Source: Campylobacterales bacterium (GTDB lineage: Bacteria > Campylobacterota > Campylobacteria > Campylobacterales > Arcobacteraceae). From it: DNA of 7,292 nt. The position numbers and the translations under genes were made by a program. The DNA lies in contig JAMOPZ010000422.1 in NCBI GenBank assembly GCA_027064245.1, forward strand, positions 1-7,292, written 5' to 3'. The notes under the pieces were generated by a model. It saw nothing but the letters and a program-made list of their open reading frames with translations, was not told the DNA's origin and did not search any database. Below are positions 1-5,948 of this stretch, in pieces (position 1 is the stretch's first letter; every line of letters begins with the position of its first letter).

Positions 1-834
1 GATATTGCTATGCTTATGGATGATTCAGCAGCTGTTACAAAAATAGCTATTAAAAAAACAACAGCATTATTAGGTGATGATTTGGCAGTTGGAGCTCAAA
101 AAGCTGCTGATTTTCATGCTTCAAGAGAGTTACCTGTTTTATGGGAGATAACAAAAGGTTCATTTAAAAATAAACTTATTTTATTGCCTGTAGTATTTTT
201 ATTAAGTTTTTTTGCACCGTATATAATACCTTATATTTTAATTTTAGGGGGATTGTATCTATCTTATGAGGGTGCAGAAAAGATATATGAAGTGTTTGAA
301 GAGAAAATATTAAAAAAAGAGCATCATGAAACTAAAAAAGTATTAGATGAAAAAACAAAGATAAGATCTGCTATTTTAACAGATCTTATTTTATCTATTG
401 AAATTATTGTTATTGCATTTGGTACAGTGTTAAATCAGCCTTTAATGACTCAGATTTTTGCAGTTAGTATAGTTGCTATTTTTGCTACAGTGGGTGTATA
501 TGGTATAGTGGCTTTACTTGTAAGAATGGATGATGTTGGATATTATTTTATCAATAATAGTCAAGATGGTAGTTTAAAAGATAAGTTTGGTAAGCTTTTA
601 GTAGCATCATTACCAAAAGTTATTAAGCTACTTTCTATTGTAGGAACAATTGCTATGCTTCTTGTTGCAGGTGGTATTTTATTGCATAATATTTCTTATA
701 TACATCATTTTTATGAAGTCCAAGTAGAATTTTTACCTAGTTTGGTATTTGAAATTATTTTAAGTCTTGTTGTAGGAGTTGTTTTATTTTTTATAGAATT
801 TATTTTACATAAAATATATAATAATTTTTTTTAA
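1..834 (+). CDS. DUF808 (YedI-type) inner-membrane protein, 5' end cut off by the window
   Basis: The frame is open from base 1, and the 277 visible residues align from recall with Escherichia coli YedI (about 305 residues). The shared features are a DI(A)-x-L-x-DD start, KKT-x-x-LLGDDLA, the A-x-RELPV-x-W segment, a K-x-R-x-AI-x-TD-x-ILS-x-EI block, VGVYG and a KxLSIVGT-xAML glycine-rich segment. The initiator probably lies about 11 codons upstream; the ATGs at 10 and 16 fall inside this conserved start and are unlikely to be true starts. Hydrophobic segments lie at roughly visible residues 57-78, 128-146, 151-175, 208-230 and 245-270, so it is an integral inner-membrane protein. The polar linker (about 100-122) is shorter than in YedI. 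The biochemical function of this family is not established. The gene ends with Phe-Phe and a T8 run (825-832) that includes the first base of the stop codon. Family call confident; role unknown. Confidence 0.9.
   Translation, partial: DIAMLMDDSAAVTKIAIKKTTALLGDDLAVGAQKAADFHASRELPVLWEITKGSFKNKLILLPVVFLLSFFAPYIIPYILILGGLYLSYEGAEKIYEVFEEKILKKEHHETKKVLDEKTKIRSAILTDLILSIEIIVIAFGTVLNQPLMTQIFAVSIVAIFATVGVYGIVALLVRMDDVGYYFINNSQDGSLKDKFGKLLVASLPKVIKLLSIVGTIAMLLVAGGILLHNISYIHHFYEVQVEFLPSLVFEIILSLVVGVVLFFIEFILHKIYNNFF
358..392 (+). repeat. Intragenic inverted repeat (hairpin) in the DUF808 gene
   Basis: ATAAGATCTG at 361-370 is the exact reverse complement of CAGATCTTAT at 380-389, with a 9-base loop (371-379). 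A G-T pair (360/390) and two A-T pairs (359/391, 358/392) extend the stem to 13 pairs. It lies wholly inside the coding sequence, over the conserved R-x-AI-x-TD region, so codon constraint could produce it by chance. No T-run typical of a terminator follows. Function unknown. Confidence 0.6.
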
Positions 835-858
835 AGGTTAATTAGATAAAATTTATAT

Positions 859-1272
859 ATGTATTTTAAATTTTTAATCATATTATTAGTATTATCTATC
901 TTTACAAGTTGCAAAGATAAAAGTTATTTAGAAACAATCTATAATAAAAAGCAACTGCAAGATAAAATATCATGTTTAAAATTAGATATAGAACCTTATT
1001 CTAAAGATATTTTTAACAGTTCTAAAGTTTTATACCATTTTAATAAAAATTGTGATTATAGTTTGAAAATAAGATATAAAAGTGATATAGTATGCAATAG
1101 CCCATATAGTACAAATAGATCTTTTCATAGCTTTATAGAGTTAAGTTTATCATATAAAAATAGATTATTTTATAGTGTGTATAAAGATCTAAAAGATAAC
1201 TCAACAATAAAACAAGAGATTAATCAAATATATAATAATTTTATAATAGATAAAATCAAAAAAGTAAATTAA
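859..1272 (+). CDS. Small putative lipoprotein, unrecognised family
   Basis: This encodes a 137-residue protein that I cannot assign to a family. It begins with a short positively charged tip, a hydrophobic stretch (residues 5-15) and Phe-Thr-Ser-Cys at 15-18. This fits a signal peptidase II lipobox with a non-ideal Phe at -3, so the mature protein would start at Cys18, be lipid-anchored and face the periplasm. The rest is Lys/Asn/Tyr/Ser-rich and hydrophilic, has no obvious membrane segment, and carries further cysteines at 39, 65 and 79, so a disulfide is possible. A hand count over bases 901-1260 gives 70 G/C in 360 (19%), clearly below the neighbouring transporter genes. The ATG lies 24 bases after the DUF808 stop and has no good Shine-Dalgarno site; the nearest AAAGG (834-838) is about 20 bases away. 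The stop is followed three bases later by the helicase start. That it is a real gene is likely from the signal sequence and tight packing. Confidence 0.7.
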   Translation: MYFKFLIILLVLSIFTSCKDKSYLETIYNKKQLQDKISCLKLDIEPYSKDIFNSSKVLYHFNKNCDYSLKIRYKSDIVCNSPYSTNRSFHSFIELSLSYKNRLFYSVYKDLKDNSTIKQEINQIYNNFIIDKIKKVN

Positions 1273-1275
1273 TTT

Positions 1276-3576
1276 ATGAAAAATCAAGAAGATAAAAAGA
1301 TTGTTAATCTAAGTGGTACATTAAAGAAAGTACTTTTTTTTAATGAAGAAAATCATTATTATATAGCAGTTTTAGAAAACAATCAAAAAATTTGTGGTCA
1401 ATATTTTGATACTGATATGAAGAAATTAGAGGGTGAAGAGATCCTTTTAAAAGGTTTTTGGGATACACATAAAAAATATGGTATTCAATTTGTATTTACT
1501 ACTTTAAGTGTAAAAGAGGCAGAGATCTTTTTCTTTCTTACAAAAATAGTAAAAGGGATATCAAAAAAAATTGCAAAAGATCTTACAAAAAAATATAGTG
1601 ATGATGAGCTTTGTGATATTTTGGATAATAATCCTTCTAAACTACTTGATTTTAAAGGTATAAAAGAGAAAAAATTAAATCAAATAGTAGTATCTTGGAA
1701 TAAGTTTAAACATTTAAGAGAGTTAGGAACTTTTCTTGCTGTTTATAATGTCTCTTCAACTTTAATAAATAAAATATATACAACTTTAGGTGAAATCGAT
1801 AATATTATAGAAAAAATTAAGGAAAATCCATATCTTTTAACAAAAGTAAGGGGTATTGGGTTTAAAAAAGCTGATGAGATAGGTATAAGTATGGGTGTTG
1901 AAAAAACTAGTACTTTTAGGATTATGGCTTGTATAAATTATACCTTAAATCAATATTGTGAAGCAAATGGAAATAGTGCTATATCAAAAGATGAGCTTTT
2001 TGCACTTCTTGATGATGCATTAGGATTTCATGATCAAGATATATTATATGAAAATTGTATTATAGAACTTATCTCAAAAGATGAATTAAAAGAGACAAAA
2101 CAAAATAGCTATGCTTTGAGTATCTATTATTTTGCAGAGACTAAAATATTGGAAATTTTAAAAAAAAGAAAAGAATACAATAGAACTAGAAAAATAGTAT
2201 CTAAACTTGATAAATATTTAACAAAAAAAGAGAAAAGTTTAGGTTTTGATTTAAGTAGTGAACAAAAACAAGCTGTAAAGCTTATAAATGATGGTGAAAA
2301 TACTTTGTTACTTATAGGCTATGCAGGAACAGGAAAATCTACAAGTAGTAGAGCTATACTAGAGCTTTTAGAGGAGATAGTACCATATGATGATATATTT
2401 TGTATGGCACTTAGCGGTATAGCTGCTCAAAGAATAGCAGATACTACAGGGTATCATAGTGGTACAATACAATCAGCTTTAGTAAAAATTGATAATAGTG
2501 AATCAAAAGATCAATTTGATTATAAAGTTATATTAATAGATGAATCAAGTATGATAAATAGTATTACTTTTTATAAATTACTATCAAAAATAGAGTTGGA
2601 TACAACTTTAATAATAGTAGGAGATGATGGACAACTCCCTGCCATTGGAGCAGGTGATATACTAAGAGATGCTATAAAATATAATCTTGCTCCTATAGTA
2701 AAATTAACAAAAATATATAGACAAAATGAAAATCAAGCAATAGCAGTAATTGCAAATGATATAAGAGTAGGAAATGAGCCAAACTATAAAGGTGAATTTG
2801 AAGATTTTAGTTTTATTGATATCTCTATACCAAATTATTATGCTTTAAAAAATTCTTTAAGTGATTATGAGATGAATAGATTAAGGCTAGATAATAACTC
2901 AATGATTTTAAATACTATTTTAAATATCACTTCAAATTATATAAAATCTATGTATGAGTTTATTAATAAAAAAGAGATTTTTCATTTTTTAACACTATTT
3001 CAAGTTATCACTCCTATAAAAAGCGGACTCTTAGGTGTAGAAAATTTAAATATAAATCTACAAAGACTTATAAACAATACAAAACAAAAAGGTATAAAAG
3101 GTAAGCTTTATGAATATAAATTAGCAGATAAAGTGATCCATATAAAAAATGAGAATATGGAGATAAAAACTATATCATCATATAAAAATGGTAATGAAGA
3201 TTTTGTACAAAAACGGGTTTTTAATGGTCAACTAGGTATGGTTATAAAAATAGATCATGAAAAATCAAAACTATTAGTATTGTATCCAAATGATGATATG
3301 GTAGTCTTTTATGATTTTGGACTTATAGATAACCTTATATCTTTAGCATATTGTTTAACCATACATAAAACTCAAGGTATGGAGTATGATACAGCTTTGG
3401 TACCTATGACATTTAGTCATTTTATTATGCACAACACTAAGTTACTTTATACTGCAATTACAAGAGCAAAAAATATGTGTTATATAGTAGGAGAAGATGA
3501 GTGTTTTAAATCTGCTTGTAAAAAGCTAGAGATTACAAATCGTCAAACAGTAATCGATGATATAAATTTAATATAA
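1276..3576 (+). CDS. recD2: RecD2-type ATP-dependent DNA helicase (SF1B)
   Basis: This 766-residue protein has RecD2 architecture and near-typical length. An N-terminal OB-like domain (about 10-78) carries the GT-x-x-x-V-x-F-x-NEEN and YG-x-QF signatures. Tandem helix-hairpin-helix segments follow (about 90-140, IVKGI and DFKGIKEKK; and 185-206, KVRGIGFKKADEI), and then the helicase core. Visible motifs are Walker A GYAGTGKST at 348-356 (Lys354), Walker B LIDESS at 420-425 (Asp422, Glu423), motif III GDDGQLPAIGAGD at 449-461, motif IV KIYRQ at 479-483, TPIKSGLLG at 579-587, motif V LTIHKTQGMEYD at 694-705 and motif VI YTAITRAK at 725-732 (Arg730). Family members unwind DNA 5' to 3' in repair or replication in the cytoplasm without RecB and RecC, as known from Deinococcus and Bacillus; the role here is inferred. 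Motifs I and III depart from the usual RecD2 wording. The ATG sits three bases after the lipoprotein stop, in the same frame and without a clear ribosome site, which suggests coupling or low expression. Confidence 0.92.
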   Translation: MKNQEDKKIVNLSGTLKKVLFFNEENHYYIAVLENNQKICGQYFDTDMKKLEGEEILLKGFWDTHKKYGIQFVFTTLSVKEAEIFFFLTKIVKGISKKIAKDLTKKYSDDELCDILDNNPSKLLDFKGIKEKKLNQIVVSWNKFKHLRELGTFLAVYNVSSTLINKIYTTLGEIDNIIEKIKENPYLLTKVRGIGFKKADEIGISMGVEKTSTFRIMACINYTLNQYCEANGNSAISKDELFALLDDALGFHDQDILYENCIIELISKDELKETKQNSYALSIYYFAETKILEILKKRKEYNRTRKIVSKLDKYLTKKEKSLGFDLSSEQKQAVKLINDGENTLLLIGYAGTGKSTSSRAILELLEEIVPYDDIFCMALSGIAAQRIADTTGYHSGTIQSALVKIDNSESKDQFDYKVILIDESSMINSITFYKLLSKIELDTTLIIVGDDGQLPAIGAGDILRDAIKYNLAPIVKLTKIYRQNENQAIAVIANDIRVGNEPNYKGEFEDFSFIDISIPNYYALKNSLSDYEMNRLRLDNNSMILNTILNITSNYIKSMYEFINKKEIFHFLTLFQVITPIKSGLLGVENLNINLQRLINNTKQKGIKGKLYEYKLADKVIHIKNENMEIKTISSYKNGNEDFVQKRVFNGQLGMVIKIDHEKSKLLVLYPNDDMVVFYDFGLIDNLISLAYCLTIHKTQGMEYDTALVPMTFSHFIMHNTKLLYTAITRAKNMCYIVGEDECFKSACKKLEITNRQTVIDDINLI

Positions 3577-3629
3577 TTTAAGCTTTATTTAAGTATTTTA
3601 TAACATATTATTAATAAAACTTGTGCCAT

Positions 3630-3635
3630 TATACT
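3630..3635 (+). promoter_or_regulatory. Candidate -10 box for aapJ
   Basis: TATACT at 3630-3635 lies in the 85-base gap between the helicase and aapJ, 26 bases before the ATG, so transcription would start near 3642 with a leader of about 20 bases. No clear -35 hexamer is seen, which is usual for the housekeeping sigma factor in Campylobacterota; upstream T-rich tracts and an ATTTAAG direct repeat (3576-3582 and 3587-3593, 11 bases apart) match the periodic AT pattern of such promoters. The position is inferred. Confidence 0.5.
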
Positions 3636-3652
3636 TAGTATTAAAATTTTAA
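3631..3652 (+). repeat. Two adjoining short palindromes in the aapJ leader
   Basis: ATACT-T-AGTAT (3631-3641) is a 5-base inverted repeat with a one-base centre. It overlaps the candidate -10 box and start site. TTAAAATTTTAA (3641-3652) is a perfect 12-base palindrome that runs into the ribosome site. They could be operator-like, but both are A/T-dominated and could arise by chance. Confidence 0.3.
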
Positions 3653-3656
3653 GGAG
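3651..3656 (+). promoter_or_regulatory. Strong ribosome binding site of aapJ
   Basis: AAGGAG at 3651-3656 is five bases upstream of the ATG at 3662. This near-perfect Shine-Dalgarno site fixes the start, just ahead of a clean signal peptide. It contrasts with the absent sites in front of the lipoprotein and helicase genes. Confidence 0.85.
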
Positions 3657-3661
3657 AATAT

Positions 3662-4675
3662 ATGAAAAAATTATTAAAATTATCATTAGCAACAGCAGTT
3701 GTTTGTGGTGTAGTAGCAAATGCAGGAACACTACAAAATGTACAAAAACAAGGATACCTAAAATGTGGAGTTTCAACAGGACTTCCAGGTTTTGCAGAAG
3801 TTGGTTCAAATAAACAATGGAAAGGTCTTGATGTAGATATGTGTAAATCTGTAGCAGCAGCTGTATTAGGAGATGCTTCTAAAGTCAAAATTGTACCATT
3901 AACTGCAAAAGAGAGATTTACAGCTTTACAAAGTGGTGAGATTGATCTATTAAGTAGAAATACAACTTGGACACAAAGTAGAGATACAACTTTAGGTGTA
4001 AATTTTGCAGGAGTTAACTACTATGATGGTCAAGGTTTTCTTGTATCAAAAAATTTAGGTGTAAATAGTGCAAAAGAGTTAGATGGAGCTTCTGTATGTA
4101 TTACAGCTGGAACTACAACAGAGTTAAATCTTGCTGAGTATTTTAAAGTAAATGGTATGAAATATAGACCAATTACTTATGATACAGCAGATCAAGTAAG
4201 AAAAGGTTTTGAAGCAGGAAGATGTGATCTTATTACAAGTGATGCATCTCAACTTTATGCAATTAGAACTCAATTAGCAACACCAAAAAATTATAAAGTT
4301 TTACCAGAAATTATCTCTAAAGAACCTTTAGGTCCACTAGTAAGACAAGGTGATGATGAGTGGTTTAATATAGTAAAATGGTCATTAAATGCACTTAAAA
4401 CTGCAGAAGAGTTTGGTATAACATCAAAAAATGTTGATACTATGGCTAAAACTACTAAAAAACCTGAAGTAAAAAGACTTTTAGGTGTTGAGGGAAATCT
4501 TGGTAAAAATTTACATATAGATAAAAAATGGGCATATAATATTATCAAACAAGTTGGTAACTATGGTGAGTCATTTAAAAGAAATGTGGGTATGGATTCT
4601 CCATTAAAAATTAATAGAGGATTAAATGCTCTATGGACAGATGGTGGACTTCAATACTCTCCTCCTTTTAGATAA
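3662..4675 (+). CDS. aapJ: Periplasmic amino-acid-binding protein of an Aap/Bzt ABC importer
   Basis: This 337-residue solute-binding protein (SBP_bac_3 type) captures polar amino acids in the periplasm and delivers them to the AapQ-AapM permease. Residues 1-21 form a secretion signal: KK, a hydrophobic core, then Ala-Asn-Ala before Gly22, a good signal peptidase I site with no lipobox. Family blocks recalled from rhizobial AapJ and Rhodobacter BztA run throughout: YLKCGVSTG (32-40), WKGLDVDMCKSVAAAV (53-68), LSRNTTWT (97-104), YYDGQGFLV (120-128), AGTTTELNLAEYF (149-161), GRCDLITSD (186-194), ISKEPLGPLVR (218-228), VGNYGESFKRN (298-308) and SPLKINRGLNALW (313-325). The length fits AapJ (about 341) and exceeds ordinary GlnH-type proteins (about 250). 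The mature protein has four cysteines (35, 61, 146, 188), enough for two disulfides. It has its own ribosome site and is closed by a strong terminator. The exact amino-acid range is inferred from the family. Confidence 0.95.
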   Translation: MKKLLKLSLATAVVCGVVANAGTLQNVQKQGYLKCGVSTGLPGFAEVGSNKQWKGLDVDMCKSVAAAVLGDASKVKIVPLTAKERFTALQSGEIDLLSRNTTWTQSRDTTLGVNFAGVNYYDGQGFLVSKNLGVNSAKELDGASVCITAGTTTELNLAEYFKVNGMKYRPITYDTADQVRKGFEAGRCDLITSDASQLYAIRTQLATPKNYKVLPEIISKEPLGPLVRQGDDEWFNIVKWSLNALKTAEEFGITSKNVDTMAKTTKKPEVKRLLGVEGNLGKNLHIDKKWAYNIIKQVGNYGESFKRNVGMDSPLKINRGLNALWTDGGLQYSPPFR

Positions 4676-4688
4676 AATCTAGTTAATT

Positions 4689-4717
4689 AAAAAAGTGACA
4701 TTTTGTCACTTTTTTTT
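4689..4717 (+). terminator. Intrinsic terminator after aapJ
   Basis: GTGACA (4695-4700) pairs with TGTCAC (4704-4709) across a TTT loop. Six A bases (4689-4694) can pair with the start of the following T8 run (4710-4717), giving a stem of up to 12 pairs. It lies 13 bases after the aapJ stop. The A-tract on the left could also let it act in the reverse direction, but no gene arrives from that side. It separates aapJ from aapQMP. Confidence 0.9.
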
Positions 4718-4740
4718 ATGTTAAATATTAAGTTTTAGAT

Positions 4741-4746
4741 TATAAT
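4741..4746 (+). promoter_or_regulatory. Candidate -10 box for aapQMP
   Basis: A perfect TATAAT at 4741-4746 sits 24 bases past the terminator and 50 bases before the aapQ ATG. Transcription would begin near 4753, giving a leader of about 44 bases. No clear -35 box is visible. A second match, TACAAT at 4774-4779, would place the start inside the ribosome site and is less likely. The presence of a terminator just upstream makes a separate promoter here reasonable; activity is inferred. Confidence 0.5.
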
Positions 4747-4796
4747 ATTTAGTATTTAATATTATTTTTAAAATACAATCAAAAAAAGGTTTTTAT

Positions 4797-5948
4797 ATGT
4801 CAATTTTATACAATAAAAGATTTCGTGATATTATGTCCCAGCTTCTTGTTGTTATAGGTTTAGTATTATTTATATGGCATATTATGTCAAACTTACAACA
4901 TAATATAGAAATAAGAGGTATCACTACAGGGTTAGGTTTTTTTAGTGATAAAGCGGGATTTGGTATAAGTGAATCACCTATAGCATATAGTGAAGATTCA
5001 ACATATTTTAGAGCATTTTTAGTAGGTTTAACAAATACTATTTATGTATCTTTTGTAGGGATATTTTTTGCCTCTATTATTGGTGTTTTAGTAGGTGTTG
5101 GAAGATTGTCTAAAAACTTTTTAATAGCAAAATTATCGTTATTTTATGTAGAGTTTTTTAGAAACATCCCATTATTATTACAAATACTTTTTTGGTACAA
5201 TGTAGTTTTAGCTGCACTTCCGTCACCAAAACAAAGTATTCAGTTAGCATCATCGATGTTCTTAAACAATCGTGGATTTTATATACCAAAACCTGTATTT
5301 GAATCAAATTTTACATTTGTTATTATAGCATTTGTTTTAGCAATAACACTTGTAATATATCTGAAAAAATGGGCTGTAAATAGATTTTATGAAACAGGAC
5401 AAGAGTTTCCGGTATTAATTACTAGTATTGCTATTTTGATACTTTTACCTTTGATTACTTATTTTATAGTAGGATCACCTATTAGCTTTGATAATCCTGT
5501 TTTAAGGGGATTTAATTTTAGAGGTGGTATGAGTTATTCTCCTGAGTTTTTAGCACTTACTTTTGCACTTAGTGTTTATACTGCATCTTTAGTAGCAGAA
5601 GCTGTACGAAGTGGTATAGAAGCTGTACAAAAAGGGCAAAAAGAGGCTGCTGCATCACTTGGATTAACACCTTATCAATCGTTAAAATTTATTGTTTTAC
5701 CTCAAGCTATTAGAATAGCAATTCCACCTATTTTAGGTCAATTTTTAAATTTAATTAAAAATTCAAGTTTAGCTACTGCTATAGGTTATCCTGAACTTGT
5801 AACTGTATTTAGTGGAACTGTACTTAATCAAACAGGTCAGGCAATAGAGATTATAGCAATTACAATGGCTGTTTATCTTACAATTAGCTTATTTGTATCA
5901 TTTATTTTAAATATTGTAAATAAAAAATTAGCAATAAAGGAGAGATAA
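4797..5948 (+). CDS. aapQ: Amino-acid ABC importer permease, AapQ/BztB type
   Basis: This 383-residue inner-membrane subunit forms half of the translocation channel with AapM. Hydrophobic segments lie at roughly 12-30, 75-102, 120-140, 172-189, 206-225, 250-268, 303-322 and 350-375. The permease family motif at the AapP contact is clear: E268-x-x-R-x-G ahead of KGQKEAAASLGL (279-290) and LPQAIRIAIPP (301-311). AapQ-specific stretches include the GITTGLGFFSDKAGF loop (41-55), LNNRGFYIPKP (156-166) and NLIKNSSLATAIGYPELV (318-335). The length matches AapQ (about 400) rather than short HisM/GlnP permeases (about 220); the extra periplasmic segments before the core are typical of the Aap/Bzt group. 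AAAGG at 4785-4789, seven bases from the ATG, supports this start. The stop overlaps the aapM ATG by one base (TAATG), so the two are translationally coupled. Confidence 0.95.
   Translation: MSILYNKRFRDIMSQLLVVIGLVLFIWHIMSNLQHNIEIRGITTGLGFFSDKAGFGISESPIAYSEDSTYFRAFLVGLTNTIYVSFVGIFFASIIGVLVGVGRLSKNFLIAKLSLFYVEFFRNIPLLLQILFWYNVVLAALPSPKQSIQLASSMFLNNRGFYIPKPVFESNFTFVIIAFVLAITLVIYLKKWAVNRFYETGQEFPVLITSIAILILLPLITYFIVGSPISFDNPVLRGFNFRGGMSYSPEFLALTFALSVYTASLVAEAVRSGIEAVQKGQKEAAASLGLTPYQSLKFIVLPQAIRIAIPPILGQFLNLIKNSSLATAIGYPELVTVFSGTVLNQTGQAIEIIAITMAVYLTISLFVSFILNIVNKKLAIKER
5936..5942 (+). promoter_or_regulatory. Ribosome binding site of aapM inside the aapQ 3' end
   Basis: AAAGGAG at 5936-5942 lies within the last codons of aapQ and five bases before the ATG at 5948. 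It fixes the overlapping TAATG start of aapM and shows that the aapM site is read while aapQ is still being translated. Confidence 0.85.

Noticed and set aside
801..832. Possible terminator at the end of the DUF808 gene: TATTTTA (801-807) and TAAAATA (810-816), then T8 (825-832)
   Set aside because: The stem is all A/T, has almost no loop, and is separated from the T-run by about eight bases, so it is too weak to call a terminator.
3577..3629. Search for a terminator after the helicase gene
   Set aside because: Only an ATTTAAG direct repeat and the AAGCTT hexamer are present; no GC-containing hairpin with a T-run, so no terminator is called.
3600..3661. Sigma-54-like TGGCAC on the minus strand upstream of aapJ
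   Set aside because: The GC of the -12 element (TTGC) is absent at the right spacing, and the orientation points into the helicase gene.
3585..3888. Two overlapping minus-strand open frames (74 and 79 residues) at the aapJ start
   Set aside because: They lie antisense to the aapJ promoter, signal peptide and conserved N-terminus; the sequences are low-complexity Leu/Ile/His-rich or mirror AapJ codons, with no ribosome site.
4291..4548. Minus-strand open frame of 85 residues inside aapJ
   Set aside because: It is a shadow of strongly conserved aapJ coding sequence with no independent start signal or recognisable protein.
3635..4756. Octamer TTAGTATT shared just downstream of the aapJ (3635-3642) and aapQ (4749-4756) -10 boxes
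   Set aside because: At this A/T content about one such shared octamer is expected by chance between two leaders of this size, and the distances from the -10 boxes differ by three bases.
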